From: Flavobacterium sedimenticola
Lineage (GTDB): Bacteria > Bacteroidota > Bacteroidia > Flavobacteriales > Flavobacteriaceae
Assembly (NCBI RefSeq): GCF_030053345.1
Contig: NZ_JASGBP010000001.1
Coordinates: 62,001-126,000 of the forward strand
DNA: 64,000 nucleotides
Reading direction: 5' to 3'
The first letter of the stretch is position 1. Every line of letters begins with the position of its first letter. The notes under the pieces were generated by a model, which was given only the letters and a program-made list of their open reading frames with translations, ran no database searches and was not told where the DNA came from. The position numbers and the translations under genes are program-made. This document shows, piece by piece, positions 33,755-43,007 of this stretch.

Positions 33755-34392
33755 TATTTCTTTTCCCCCGAGTTAAATGCACAAACAAAAACATAATTGT
33801 CGATAAAATCAAACTGTATGTCAAAATATTCGACATGATCGTTGAATTGAAGCTCGGCTATTGCCTTTTTATCCTCCAACCGAAAGGGCTTTTCAAAAAT
33901 ATGTTCGGGAAAACTAATCCCTTTTTCGTTTTTGATTTTAAAAACCGATTCTTTAATACCCCAAATAACCGTTGCCTTTTTAATTTGGTTTTCGTGAGAA
34001 AGCTGATCCAAATGAAACGTTTCCATGAATCGCGGGGCGATATGGAGTGTTTTCTCTTTGAGTAATTCCAAATCGGCTCCCACAATTTGGTTACTCAAAA
34101 CGATAACCGAACACTCGTGGGAATGCGAAACGGAAATGTGCGTTCCGTCGTTCAAATGCGGCTTTCCGTAGGCATCATAGTACAAATCAAAATCGGTATA
34201 CCCTGCTTCCATCAGAAGGCGACGCACGCTTAAAAAGCCTTTCTGATGGGCTTCCGATTTCATTCCTTCCAACCTTGCCAAGGAAACATCTTTCAAGGCT
34301 ACAGAACGAAAAAGTTCATCGAACGTCTCCGTAATCTTCCAAACGTACAGCGAGGTATTTTGATTTAAAGCTTTGATTCCTAGTAACGGCAT
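33754..34392 (-). CDS. 4'-phosphopantetheinyl transferase superfamily protein (Sfp type)
   Basis: 212 residues. The two Mg-binding motifs are V-G-A-D-L-E (near 105) and W-G-I-K-E-S-V-F-K (near 143). It activates carrier proteins by adding phosphopantetheine. It is the first gene of a five-gene minus-strand run; its stop shares one base with the GGGPS start. Whether its target is the fatty-acid carrier protein or a secondary-metabolite carrier is not visible here. Confidence 0.93.
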   Translation of the reverse strand: MPLLGIKALNQNTSLYVWKITETFDELFRSVALKDVSLARLEGMKSEAHQKGFLSVRRLLMEAGYTDFDLYYDAYGKPHLNDGTHISVSHSHECSVIVLSNQIVGADLELLKEKTLHIAPRFMETFHLDQLSHENQIKKATVIWGIKESVFKIKNEKGISFPEHIFEKPFRLEDKKAIAELQFNDHVEYFDIQFDFIDNYVFVCAFNSGEKK

Positions 34393-34489
34393 GAGTGTTT
34401 TGAAATTATCTGTTTGTAATTCAGAAAATTAAGGAATTAAACAATCCCTAAAAAAACGAAAAAGGCTTTTTTAATTCTTTTCTATTGTG

Positions 34490-34497
34490 TAATTTTG
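34490..34497 (+). promoter_or_regulatory. -7 box of ahcY
   Basis: TAATTTTG, an exact match. The expected leader is about 34 bases. Upstream T-rich DNA has no exact -33 TTTG. Confidence 0.7.
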
Positions 34498-34533
34498 CAC
34501 CACAATTCTTTAAAAAACAAATATACACAATAG

Positions 34534-35850
34534 ATGAGTACACAAACATTACCTTATGTAGCTTACAAAGTTAAAGATATTAACTTGGCAGCTTGGGGAA
34601 GAAAAGAAATTGAATTGGCCGAAGCCGAAATGCCGGGATTAATGGCGCTTCGTGCGGAATACGGCGCCAGTCAACCATTAAAAGGGGCTCGCATTGCCGG
34701 ATGTTTACACATGACCATCCAGACTGCTGTTCTAATCGAGACTTTAATTGCGTTAGGAGCCGAAGTGACTTGGTCTTCTTGTAACATTTTCTCTACTCAG
34801 GATCAGGCTGCTGCTGCGATTGCTGCTGCGGGCATTCAGGTTTATGCCTGGAAAGGTTTGAATGAAAAAGAGTTTGACTGGTGTATTGAGCAAACCTTAT
34901 TCTTTGGAGAAGACAGAAAACCATTGAACATGATTTTGGATGATGGTGGTGATTTGACCAATATGGTATTCGATCGTTACCCTGAGTTGATCCCGGGTAT
35001 CAAAGGATTATCAGAAGAAACAACTACCGGTGTTCACCGTTTGTACGAAAGAATGAAAAACGGTACATTATACATGCCGGCGATTAACGTAAACGACTCC
35101 GTTACGAAATCGAAATTTGACAACAAATACGGTTGTAAAGAATCGGCTGTAGATGCTGTTCGTCGTGCAACCGATATTATGTTGGCCGGAAAAAGAGTGG
35201 TTGTTTGTGGCTACGGTGACGTAGGTAAAGGAACAGCGGCTTCTTTCAGAGGTGCCGGTTCTATTGTAACCGTAACTGAAATTGATCCGATTTGTGCGTT
35301 ACAAGCAGCGATGGACGGGTTTGAAGTGAAAAAATTAGACACCGTTATTGCTAATGCCGATATCGTGATCACGACTACCGGTAACAAAGACATTGTAGTA
35401 GGAAGACACTTTGAAGCGATGAAAGACAAAACCATCGTATGTAACATCGGTCACTTTGACAATGAAATCGATATGGCTTGGTTGAACAAAAACCACGGCA
35501 ATACCAAAGTAGAAATCAAACCTCAAGTAGACAAATACAATGTAAACGGCAAAGATATCATCGTTTTAGCCGAAGGCCGTTTGGTGAATTTAGGTTGTGC
35601 TACCGGTCATCCGAGTTTTGTAATGAGTAACTCGTTTACCAACCAAACGTTGGCTCAAATTGAGTTGTGGAACAACAGTGCTGCTTACAAAAACGAAGTG
35701 TACATGTTACCGAAACACTTGGATGAAAAAGTAGCGGCCTTGCACTTAGCCAAATTGGGTGTGGAATTGGAAACTTTGAACGAAGAGCAAGCCGCTTATA
35801 TTGGTGTTGACGTTCAAGGACCATTCAAACCGGAATATTACAGATATTAA
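34534..35850 (+). CDS. ahcY: Adenosylhomocysteinase
   Basis: 438 residues, complete. It splits S-adenosylhomocysteine into homocysteine and adenosine, which relieves inhibition of SAM methyltransferases. Visible features: C-L-H-M-T near residue 57, the NAD loop [10 protein letters not shown] near 227, and the C-terminal K-P-E-Y-Y-R-Y that closes the NAD site of the neighbouring subunit. It stands alone, with its own promoter and terminator. Confidence 0.98.
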   Translation: MSTQTLPYVAYKVKDINLAAWGRKEIELAEAEMPGLMALRAEYGASQPLKGARIAGCLHMTIQTAVLIETLIALGAEVTWSSCNIFSTQDQAAAAIAAAGIQVYAWKGLNEKEFDWCIEQTLFFGEDRKPLNMILDDGGDLTNMVFDRYPELIPGIKGLSEETTTGVHRLYERMKNGTLYMPAINVNDSVTKSKFDNKYGCKESAVDAVRRATDIMLAGKRVVVCGYGDVGKGTAASFRGAGSIVTVTEIDPICALQAAMDGFEVKKLDTVIANADIVITTTGNKDIVVGRHFEAMKDKTIVCNIGHFDNEIDMAWLNKNHGNTKVEIKPQVDKYNVNGKDIIVLAEGRLVNLGCATGHPSFVMSNSFTNQTLAQIELWNNSAAYKNEVYMLPKHLDEKVAALHLAKLGVELETLNEEQAAYIGVDVQGPFKPEYYRY

Positions 35851-35896
35851 TCCGACTGGCTTAGACTTCTTAGATCGTTAGATTTTTAGATATTGA

Positions 35897-35924
35897 AACC
35901 CTCGCAGTGATGTGAGGGTTTTTT
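35897..35924 (+). terminator. Terminator of ahcY
   Basis: Ten-base arms (AACCCTCGCA and TGTGAGGGTT, one mismatch), loop GTGA, then a T-run. Confidence 0.9.
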
Positions 35925-35945
35925 ATTTCACGACAAATCCTGTGT

Positions 35946-36047
35946 AGCCCCGATGGAAGCAAGCTACCCCCGTCCCGAAATTTCGGGATCGGGGTAGTGC
36001 GGACAGCGGGAACAAGGACTGCCGAAACAGCCCGAACCTTTCGCTCC
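35946..36047 (+). repeat. Dispersed intergenic repeat, family 1, copy C
   Basis: It starts AGCCCCGATGGAAGC, has GACAGCGGGAACAAGG in the middle, and ends CCCGAACCTTTCGCTCC. The variable centre is a palindromic hairpin TCCCGAAATTTCGGGA. It lies between the ahcY terminator and the end of the T9SS type B protein gene. Confidence 0.88.
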
Positions 36048-36106
36048 TAAAACCCAATCGGTGAACAAAAAGTTATACCCACAGCCGGTATCATTTGAAA
36101 TTTGAG

Positions 36107-38497
36107 TTATCGCTTTAGCGCAAAATGCCCTTTTTGCGTTTTGCCATCCGGGAACTTTATCAGGTACCAATAATCGTCTGAGGGAAGTTTTCTTCCGTTG
36201 TAAGTACCGTCCCAACCTTCGCCATTGGCTTTCATTTGTTTAATCAGTTTCCCGTAGCGGTCAAAAATTTGAATGAGGGTGTCGGGTTGGGTTGTAGCAC
36301 AACCCAAACGCCAAATATCGTGATGCCCGTCGGCGTTAGGAGTAAAATAAATCGGAATTCCGATGATTTCAAACGGCAGTGAGGCCACACCGCAGCCATC
36401 AGTATCACTCACATAAGCCGTGTGGATGCCGCAAGATACGTTATGGAATTGGTTGCTCGACTGAAACGGACCGTTGGGACTGTCGATACTATAACCATAA
36501 TTGGGCGAAAAGGGGTTTATGGTGACCGAATTATTTTCGATGCCGGTGCCTTGGCTCGCGACCGACGTAATGTTAGCGCCATTGGACGTATTCACTATAA
36601 TCGTACGCGTGCTGACACAACCGTCAGCATTCACGACATTCACCGTATAGGTCCCGGGCTGATCGACAAGGATAGCAGCCGTCGTTTCGGGAAGTACCGC
36701 TCCGCCATAACTCCAGACATATTGATACGGATGCCCGTCAAGTAAACCGGCGTCAATGGTGGTTTGAAACCCCGGCAGGTTGGCACAAACATACGCTTCG
36801 CCATTGGGTTCAATGGGCGGAAGTCGGTTCACCACCAAAGGAATTTCACTAATCCCTGAACACCCGTTAGCACTGTCTTCAACTCTTACAAAGACACTTG
36901 AACTGTAGGGAGTGGTATTGGTATGCATCAAATTGACCAACTGATTTTGTTCGAGTAAAGCGTCCTGAAGCGTCAGAAAATAGGAAGCGGTTTGTGTGGG
37001 CAGCAGGACGATATTGGCCTGATTGAGGTTGAATGTCGCCAAGCCGTTTTGCTGTACATCACAAGTTTCCAATCCGGCTACGCTTTGCCCTACGGCGACA
37101 TTCACATGGAGTGTCAAGGGATAAGTGGTGCTGCAGCCGTTAGCATATAACAACTGCGCCAGGATGTTTTGAGGATTTGCGGTATTGGTATAATTGACAG
37201 GTAGCGGTTGATTGGCGGTAAGGCTTGCATTATCCAAATAATACGTCACGTCTACATCCGAAGCTCCTTGGGTAAAAAATCCATCGGCTTCCGAAAGATT
37301 AAACAAGGTGACGCCATCCGGATTGATGCCATAATCACACTGAACGAGACTGGCGGCTGTTACAACGGGAAATGAGTTAACGATTAAGTCAATCGGACTG
37401 ATAAAAGTACAGTTTCCGTCTTCAATTTTTACAAAGAGCGTTTGGGATTCGGGCACTGTGTTGTAAAAAAACAGCGGTAGCGGATTGAGGTTGTTTTCAG
37501 CATCGGCTTGCGATAAATAATAGGTAACCGTTATTCCGGGAAGGAGATTCGGGAAAATAACCGAAGTAACATCTTGCATATTGAACGTAGTCTGACCATT
37601 GAACTTGTTGCCGTCAGTCGTATCGTCACAAATCGAAAATTGATTTTCCGACAAACCAATTTCACCCGAAATAATGAGGTCAAATGAACCGTTATTGAAG
37701 CACTCGGTTACGGTGCTCTCTATTCTGACATAAATGGTTTGGGGATTCGAGGTATTGACAAATGAACTCGGATCGGTTATCGCATTCTCTCCCAAAAAAG
37801 CATCACTTTCGTTAGTATAATACGTAACCGTAACATTGGTTTGGCTGCCAATAATATGCGGCGTATTCTGGGTTAAGTCGAATACGGTTGAAGCATTCGG
37901 AACACCATCAACATCACACTGAGTTAAATCAATGGAAGTTACGCCGAGAGGCAAATCAAATTGAGGCGGATCGTTAAAGGTGGCCGTTCCGGTCCAGATT
38001 ATCGAAAAATTACTGTTTCCGATGGCACGATCAACGACGAGCATGTAGGTTTCGTCTGCCAACACATCGACAACCGAAACAAAACTGTTGCCGTCGCCGG
38101 CAGGACCTTCACTAGTGTCGGTTTCAGAACTTTGCAAACCGGTTATATTATACGTTAGTCCCGCCATATTGGGATTGGTAGTAGAACAACGGATGATATT
38201 TTTTTCAATACAAGATTCGTAATAATAAAGGTAGAAGTCAAAATCCTCAATCAGGTTGGGGCTTTCGGGAACAATGGTGAATTCAAGCGTACCGGAAGTG
38301 GCAATTTTTATTTTCATCCAAATACTGTTGTACTCTTGGCCGCCACAACTACTTACTTCCTGTATTGACCCCGAGCCGTTTACTTCAACATTGTTAAAAT
38401 TTGTATTCCCACATACGACTATGGCATCTGCACAATCATTTTGGGCATTGAGTGTAATGCCAAGGAAGATTAGAACAAAAAGGAGTGCCTGTTTCAT
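36107..38497 (-). CDS. Secreted T9SS type B protein with four ~95-residue repeats
   Basis: 796 residues. A signal peptide (M-K-Q-A-L-L-F-V-L-I-F to L-N-A-Q) is followed by a 170-residue beta domain. Then four repeats begin at C-D pairs (Cys193, 290, 387, 479), each continuing to F-N-L and V-T-Y-Y or similar. The last 85 or so residues are a type B (CHU_C/gliding-associated) sorting domain: I-P-I-Y-F-T-P-N-A-D-G, then D-R-Y-G-K-L-I and a W-D-G-T-Y-N-G motif. It should be exported by T9SS to the surface, perhaps as an adhesin. The start 38497 is six bases after the predicted transcription start. Confidence 0.9.
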   Translation of the reverse strand: MKQALLFVLIFLGITLNAQNDCADAIVVCGNTNFNNVEVNGSGSIQEVSSCGGQEYNSIWMKIKIATSGTLEFTIVPESPNLIEDFDFYLYYYESCIEKNIIRCSTTNPNMAGLTYNITGLQSSETDTSEGPAGDGNSFVSVVDVLADETYMLVVDRAIGNSNFSIIWTGTATFNDPPQFDLPLGVTSIDLTQCDVDGVPNASTVFDLTQNTPHIIGSQTNVTVTYYTNESDAFLGENAITDPSSFVNTSNPQTIYVRIESTVTECFNNGSFDLIISGEIGLSENQFSICDDTTDGNKFNGQTTFNMQDVTSVIFPNLLPGITVTYYLSQADAENNLNPLPLFFYNTVPESQTLFVKIEDGNCTFISPIDLIVNSFPVVTAASLVQCDYGINPDGVTLFNLSEADGFFTQGASDVDVTYYLDNASLTANQPLPVNYTNTANPQNILAQLLYANGCSTTYPLTLHVNVAVGQSVAGLETCDVQQNGLATFNLNQANIVLLPTQTASYFLTLQDALLEQNQLVNLMHTNTTPYSSSVFVRVEDSANGCSGISEIPLVVNRLPPIEPNGEAYVCANLPGFQTTIDAGLLDGHPYQYVWSYGGAVLPETTAAILVDQPGTYTVNVVNADGCVSTRTIIVNTSNGANITSVASQGTGIENNSVTINPFSPNYGYSIDSPNGPFQSSNQFHNVSCGIHTAYVSDTDGCGVASLPFEIIGIPIYFTPNADGHHDIWRLGCATTQPDTLIQIFDRYGKLIKQMKANGEGWDGTYNGRKLPSDDYWYLIKFPDGKTQKGHFALKR

Positions 38498-38505
38498 ATG
38501 AAATT

Positions 38506-38536
38506 CAAATTTACTGAATTTCTGCACAAAAGACAA
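38506..38536 (-). promoter_or_regulatory. Promoter of the T9SS type B protein gene
   Basis: Minus strand: TTG (38536-38534), a 20-base spacer, TAAATTTG (38513-38506), 8 bases before the ATG. The message would be almost leaderless. It rules out the longer frame starting at 38539. Confidence 0.75.
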
Positions 38537-38592
38537 CACGCTAAGAACAGATTATAGAAAGAACCGGTTTCCGAGATGTATTATTCAAAACA

Positions 38593-38622
38593 AAAAACCC
38601 GTTCAGTACTGAACGGGTTTTG
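38593..38622 (-). terminator. Terminator of rplU-rpmA
   Basis: A 22-base perfect palindrome centred at 38608, flanked by A and T runs, 23 bases after the rpmA stop on the minus strand. Confidence 0.9.
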
Positions 38623-38644
38623 TATAATGATAAGAGTTTTGTTC

Positions 38645-38905
38645 TTATGCTTCGAAGGGAAGGATAGACACAAATGATTTGTTGTCTCCTTTTTTCTGGA
38701 ATTTTACAATTCCGTCAACTTTTGCATGTAAAGTATGATCTTTACCCATGTAAACGTTTTCTCCGGCATTGTGTTTAGAACCTCTTTGTCTAACGATGAT
38801 ATTCCCTGCAACCGCAGCTTGACCACCGTAAATCTTAACGCCTAAACGTTTCGATTCTGATTCTCTACCGTTCTTCGAACTACCGACACCTTTCTTGTGA
38901 GCCAT
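38645..38905 (-). CDS. rpmA: 50S ribosomal protein L27 (bL27)
   Basis: 86 residues. It starts [14 protein letters not shown], with no extra cleavable N-terminal leader of the Firmicutes kind; G-N-I-I-V-R-Q-R-G and V-Y-M-G-K-D-H-T-L are typical. The N-terminus reaches the peptidyl transferase centre. It is downstream of rplU by 24 bases. Confidence 0.98.
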   Translation of the reverse strand: MAHKKGVGSSKNGRESESKRLGVKIYGGQAAVAGNIIVRQRGSKHNAGENVYMGKDHTLHAKVDGIVKFQKKGDNKSFVSILPFEA

Positions 38906-38929
38906 GACGTTTTAGTTTTTAAATGTTAA

Positions 38930-39340
38930 TTATTCTTCAGTGGTTTCTGCTTTTTTAGCTTTCGGAGCTTTTGGCTCTGCGGCTTTTTCAGCTTTAGGTT
39001 CAGCCGATTTGGCTGCTTTTTTTGATCCGGTAGCACTGATTCCCTCAATAACGATTTGCGTTAATGATTGTCTGTGTCCGTTTCTTTTTTTGTACCCTTT
39101 TCTTCTTTTCTTTTTGAAAACGATAACTTTATCTCCTTTTAAGTGTTGTAACACTTTGGCTTCTACTGAAGCACCTTCTATAGCTGGGGCGCCTAAAGTG
39201 ATGTTCCCATTGTCGTCTAACAAAAGAACTTTGTCAAAAGAAACTTTTGACCCTTCTTCGGTAGCCAAACGGTGAACAAAAACTTTTTGGTCTTTGCTTA
39301 CTTTGAATTGTTGCCCTGCTATCTCTACGATTGCGTACAT
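38930..39340 (-). CDS. rplU: 50S ribosomal protein L21 (bL21) with extended Lys/Ala/Glu tail
   Basis: 136 residues. The core ([11 protein letters not shown] to about residue 103) matches bL21. It is followed by a charged low-complexity tail of about 33 residues built on A-E-P-K-A repeats, seen in other flavobacteria. First gene of rplU-rpmA, with a consensus promoter upstream. Confidence 0.97.
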   Translation of the reverse strand: MYAIVEIAGQQFKVSKDQKVFVHRLATEEGSKVSFDKVLLLDDNGNITLGAPAIEGASVEAKVLQHLKGDKVIVFKKKRRKGYKKRNGHRQSLTQIVIEGISATGSKKAAKSAEPKAEKAAEPKAPKAKKAETTEE

Positions 39341-39371
39341 AACAATAATGTTTAGTTAAATTTTAAGTGCG

Positions 39372-39401
39372 CAAATATACGACTATTTCTTATTCACACA
39401 A
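39372..39401 (-). promoter_or_regulatory. Promoter of rplU-rpmA
   Basis: Minus strand: TTG (39401-39399), a 19-base spacer, TATATTTG (39379-39372). Confidence 0.82.
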
Positions 39402-39494
39402 CAGAATAACAGAAAAATTTCATGTCTGTTACGTAACTCATTACACTAGGCATCAGATTTTTGAATCATTGAAACGTTTTTGGATAAAAAAAAG

Positions 39495-39502
39495 TACATT
39501 TG
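39495..39502 (+). promoter_or_regulatory. -7 box of the M16 peptidase operon
   Basis: TACATTTG, an exact match, about 60 bases before ATG 39564. No -33 element at standard spacing. Confidence 0.55.
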
Positions 39503-39563
39503 TGTAACAAAATCAAGGGTTAGTTAACTAACTGAACAATCAACGAAAAAATTTCAATTTTTT

Positions 39564-40889
39564 ATGAAAAAATCATTAATTGCTTTAAGTTCAATGCTTA
39601 TGCTTGGAGGAACAGCTCATGCGCAAAAGGTGGCGTTTGAAGAGTACGATTTGCCAAACGGATTGCATGTTATTTTACACAACGATCCGTCGGCGCCGGT
39701 GGTGATTACCTCGGTAATGTACCACGTAGGATCCAAAGACGAAAATCCGGAGAGAACGGGTTTTGCTCACTTTTTTGAACATTTATTGTTTGAAGGTACC
39801 GAAAACATCAAAAGAGGAGAATGGTTTAAAATTGTAACGTCTAACGGAGGAACCAACAACGCCAACACTTCGGAAGACCGAACGTATTATTTTGAAGTAT
39901 TTCCTTCCAACAATACCGAGTTGGGATTGTGGATGGAATCGGAACGATTAATGCATCCGGTAATCAACCAAATCGGAGTGGATACACAAAACGAAGTAGT
40001 TAAAGAAGAAAAAAGATTACGCGTAGACAACCAGCCTTATGGCCAGTTGATTGCCGAAGTAAAGAAAAACATGTTCAAAGTGCATCCGTACCGTTGGGCA
40101 CCTATCGGTTCAATGGCGCACTTAGACGCAGCTACTTTAGAAGAATTTCAAGCGTTCAATAAAAAATTCTACACGCCGAATAATGCGGTTTTAGTGGTTG
40201 CCGGTCAAATCAATATCCCACAAACCAAAGCGTGGATTGAAAAATATTTCGGCCCGATTCCGAGAGGTGTTGAAATTAAGAAAGAAACCTTTGTAGAAGC
40301 GCCAATTACAGAGCCTATTAAAGCGCGTTACGAAGACCCGAACATCCAAAAAGAAATGGTGGTAGCGGCCTACAGAACGCCGTCAATGAAAACGCGTGAT
40401 GCTCGCGTATTGGATATGATTTCAACGTATTTAAGCAACGGGAAAAGTTCTAAATTATACAAGAAAATTGTAGACGATAAAAAAATGGCGTTACAAGTAG
40501 GAGCCTTCAACTATAGCCAAGAAGACTACGGCCAATATATCCTTTACGGAATGCCGCAAGGCGAGACCACTTCAGCCGATTTAATCAGAGAGATTGATGA
40601 AGAAATTGTAAAAATGCAAAACGAACTCATCTCTGAAAAAGATTTCCAAAAATTACAAAACATTTACGAAAGCAACTACGTTGACGGCAATGCCAGCGTG
40701 GAAGGGGTAGCTGAAAATTTAGCGACTTATTATTTGTTGTATGGGGATGTAAATTTAATCAATACGGAAATCGACATGTACCGTTCTATCACTCGTGAAG
40801 AAATCAGAGACATTGCTAAAAAATACCTGAATCCGAACCAACGTTTGATTTTAGATTACGTTCCGGCCAAAGACAAAGCTCAAAACTAA
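39564..40889 (+). CDS. M16 family zinc peptidase, catalytic subunit
   Basis: 441 residues. A signal peptide (ending A-H-A-Q) precedes an M16B domain with the inverted zinc motif H69-F-F-E-H73 and a later E-V-V-K-E-E. It would act in the periplasm. With the next gene, 13 bases away, it forms the paired active and inactive subunit arrangement known from mitochondrial processing peptidase and bacterial M16B heterodimers. Peptide or signal-peptide degradation is likely (family knowledge). Confidence 0.95.
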   Translation: MKKSLIALSSMLMLGGTAHAQKVAFEEYDLPNGLHVILHNDPSAPVVITSVMYHVGSKDENPERTGFAHFFEHLLFEGTENIKRGEWFKIVTSNGGTNNANTSEDRTYYFEVFPSNNTELGLWMESERLMHPVINQIGVDTQNEVVKEEKRLRVDNQPYGQLIAEVKKNMFKVHPYRWAPIGSMAHLDAATLEEFQAFNKKFYTPNNAVLVVAGQINIPQTKAWIEKYFGPIPRGVEIKKETFVEAPITEPIKARYEDPNIQKEMVVAAYRTPSMKTRDARVLDMISTYLSNGKSSKLYKKIVDDKKMALQVGAFNYSQEDYGQYILYGMPQGETTSADLIREIDEEIVKMQNELISEKDFQKLQNIYESNYVDGNASVEGVAENLATYYLLYGDVNLINTEIDMYRSITREEIRDIAKKYLNPNQRLILDYVPAKDKAQN

Positions 40890-40902
40890 GACTCAAAGGA
40901 TT

Positions 40903-42957
40903 ATGAAAAAAACATTTATATTATTATCAAGCTTGTTTTTAACCCTTATTATGCAAGCACAAGACAGAACGCAGCCTAAACCGGGACCGGCGCCGAGTAT
41001 CAACATCAAAAAACCGGAAACATTTTCATTGCCTAACGGCTTGAAAGTTTTGGTAGTGGAAAACCACAAACTGCCGAGAGTTTCTTATAGTTTAACTATC
41101 GACAACACCCCGTATGCCGAAGGAGACAAAAAAGGGGTTGATGAATTGACCAGCGCTTTAATAGGAAACGGCTCTTTGAAAACGCCTAAAGATGCTTTTA
41201 ACGAAGAAATCGACTTTTTAGGAGCGAATATTAATTTCTATTCTTCGGGTGCTTCGGCCAGTGGTTTGTCGAAACACGCCAAAAGAATTTTAGAATTAAT
41301 GGCTGAAGGAGCACTAACGCCTAACTTTACTCAGGAAGAATTTGATAAAGAAAGAGATAAATTAATCGAAGGCTTAAAAACACAAGAAAAAAGCGTTACC
41401 GCTGTAGCCGGAAGAGTTGAAAAAGTGTTGGCTTACGGTAAAAGTCACCCGGCCGGAGAGTACTTGTCTGAAGAAACCATCAAAAATGTTTCTTTAGCGG
41501 ATGTGAAAGCGAATTACAGAACGTATTTTGTTCCGGAGCACGCTTATCTGGTAATTGTAGGTGACGTAAAAACAAAAGACGTAAAGAAAAACGTTGAAAA
41601 ATTGTTCGGTTCTTGGGTAAAAGCTACGGCGCCAAGATTAACCTATTCTAATCCGACCAACGTACAATACACACAAATCAACTTTGTGGATATGCCTAAC
41701 GCCGTACAATCTGAAATTACCTTATTCAATACGGTAAACTTAAAAATGAGTGACCCAGATTTCTTCCCGGTAATTTTAGCAAACCAAGTGTTTGGCGGCG
41801 ATTTTAACAGCTACTTAAACATGAACTTGAGAGAAAAACACGGCTGGACTTACGGCGCCCGTTCGAGTGTTGGTTTCGACAAAAACATGCACAGCGAATT
41901 CAGAGCCAATACCCAAGTGAGAAATGCGGTAACCGACAGCGCTATCACGCAGGCTTTGTACGAGTTAAATCGTATCAGAACTGAGAAAGTAACCGAAGAA
42001 ACCTTGAATAACGTTAAAGCAGGTTATATCGGTCGTTTTGTAATGCAGGTAGAAAAACCGGCTACTGTGGCGCGTTATGCGTTAAATATTGAAACCGAAG
42101 GCTTACCGGCTAATTTCTATGAAAACTATATCAAAAACATCAACGCCGTTACGCCTGATGATATCATGAGAGTGGTAAACCGCTATTTCTTAGCCGACAA
42201 TATGAGAATATTGGTGGTAGGAAAAGCCTCGGATGTATTACCGGGATTAGAAAGTTTGAAAATTCCGATTTTCTACTTTGACAAGTTTGGTAATCCAACC
42301 GAAAAACCGGCTATGAAAAAACCGGTTCCTGCCGGAGTAAGTGTAAAAACGGTTATCGATGCTTATGTAGCAGCAATTGGTGGTGACAAAGCCATCAAAT
42401 CGGTAAAATCGATTGCCTCAGTAGGAGAAACCAAAATTCCGCAAGCACCAATGCCGTTAAGCTATACCTCTAAAATCGATGCTAAAGGAAGAATGATGGT
42501 AGAATTATCTATGGCCGGTATGGGCTCGTTGATGAAACAAGTAGTCAACGGTAATTCGGGATACATGATGCAACAAGGTCAGAAAAAAGTATTAGAAGGC
42601 GATGATTTGGCTAAAATGAAAGAAAGCGCCGTGTTGTTTAACGAAACCTTATTAGCAAACAAACCGGGGGTTACCGTAACCGGTATCGAGCCCATGAACG
42701 GCAGCGATGCGTATACAGTTGTGGATGGCGACACTACCTACTATTTTGATGTAAAATCGGGCTTAAAAACTGCCGAAGCAACTACGGATGAGCAAGGTGG
42801 TCAAAAAGTAACTCGCGTTACCTATTTCAACGATTACCGCGCCGTAAAAGGCGTTAAAGTTCCGTTTAACACCGTGATGAATGTTGGTTTTGAATTGGAT
42901 ATTAAAATGTCTGACGTGAAAATTAACGAAGGGGTTATCGATGCTGATTTTCAATAA
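40903..42957 (+). CDS. M16 family peptidase-like protein, non-catalytic subunit with C-terminal extension
   Basis: 684 residues. A signal peptide ends M-Q-A-Q. Two M16 lobes follow to about residue 465, but at the catalytic position the sequence is G-V-D-E-L-T (78-83), so HxxEH is missing. The last 200 residues (from A-G-V-S-V-K-T-V-I-D-A-Y-V-A) form a separate beta-rich domain resembling the LolA/LolB-like lipoprotein-handling fold (inference). It is probably the partner subunit of the upstream active peptidase. Confidence 0.92.
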   Translation: MKKTFILLSSLFLTLIMQAQDRTQPKPGPAPSINIKKPETFSLPNGLKVLVVENHKLPRVSYSLTIDNTPYAEGDKKGVDELTSALIGNGSLKTPKDAFNEEIDFLGANINFYSSGASASGLSKHAKRILELMAEGALTPNFTQEEFDKERDKLIEGLKTQEKSVTAVAGRVEKVLAYGKSHPAGEYLSEETIKNVSLADVKANYRTYFVPEHAYLVIVGDVKTKDVKKNVEKLFGSWVKATAPRLTYSNPTNVQYTQINFVDMPNAVQSEITLFNTVNLKMSDPDFFPVILANQVFGGDFNSYLNMNLREKHGWTYGARSSVGFDKNMHSEFRANTQVRNAVTDSAITQALYELNRIRTEKVTEETLNNVKAGYIGRFVMQVEKPATVARYALNIETEGLPANFYENYIKNINAVTPDDIMRVVNRYFLADNMRILVVGKASDVLPGLESLKIPIFYFDKFGNPTEKPAMKKPVPAGVSVKTVIDAYVAAIGGDKAIKSVKSIASVGETKIPQAPMPLSYTSKIDAKGRMMVELSMAGMGSLMKQVVNGNSGYMMQQGQKKVLEGDDLAKMKESAVLFNETLLANKPGVTVTGIEPMNGSDAYTVVDGDTTYYFDVKSGLKTAEATTDEQGGQKVTRVTYFNDYRAVKGVKVPFNTVMNVGFELDIKMSDVKINEGVIDADFQ

Positions 42958-42977
42958 TTGATTTTTTTTGTGATACT

Positions 42978-43007
42978 AAAAAGACCGTTCTGAGAACGGT
43001 CTTTTTT
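42978..43007. terminator. Bidirectional terminator between M16 operon and EamA gene
   Basis: Stem AAGACCGTTC with GAACGGTCTT, loop TGA, A and T runs on both sides. It overlaps the EamA stop codon by 2 bases. Confidence 0.9.
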
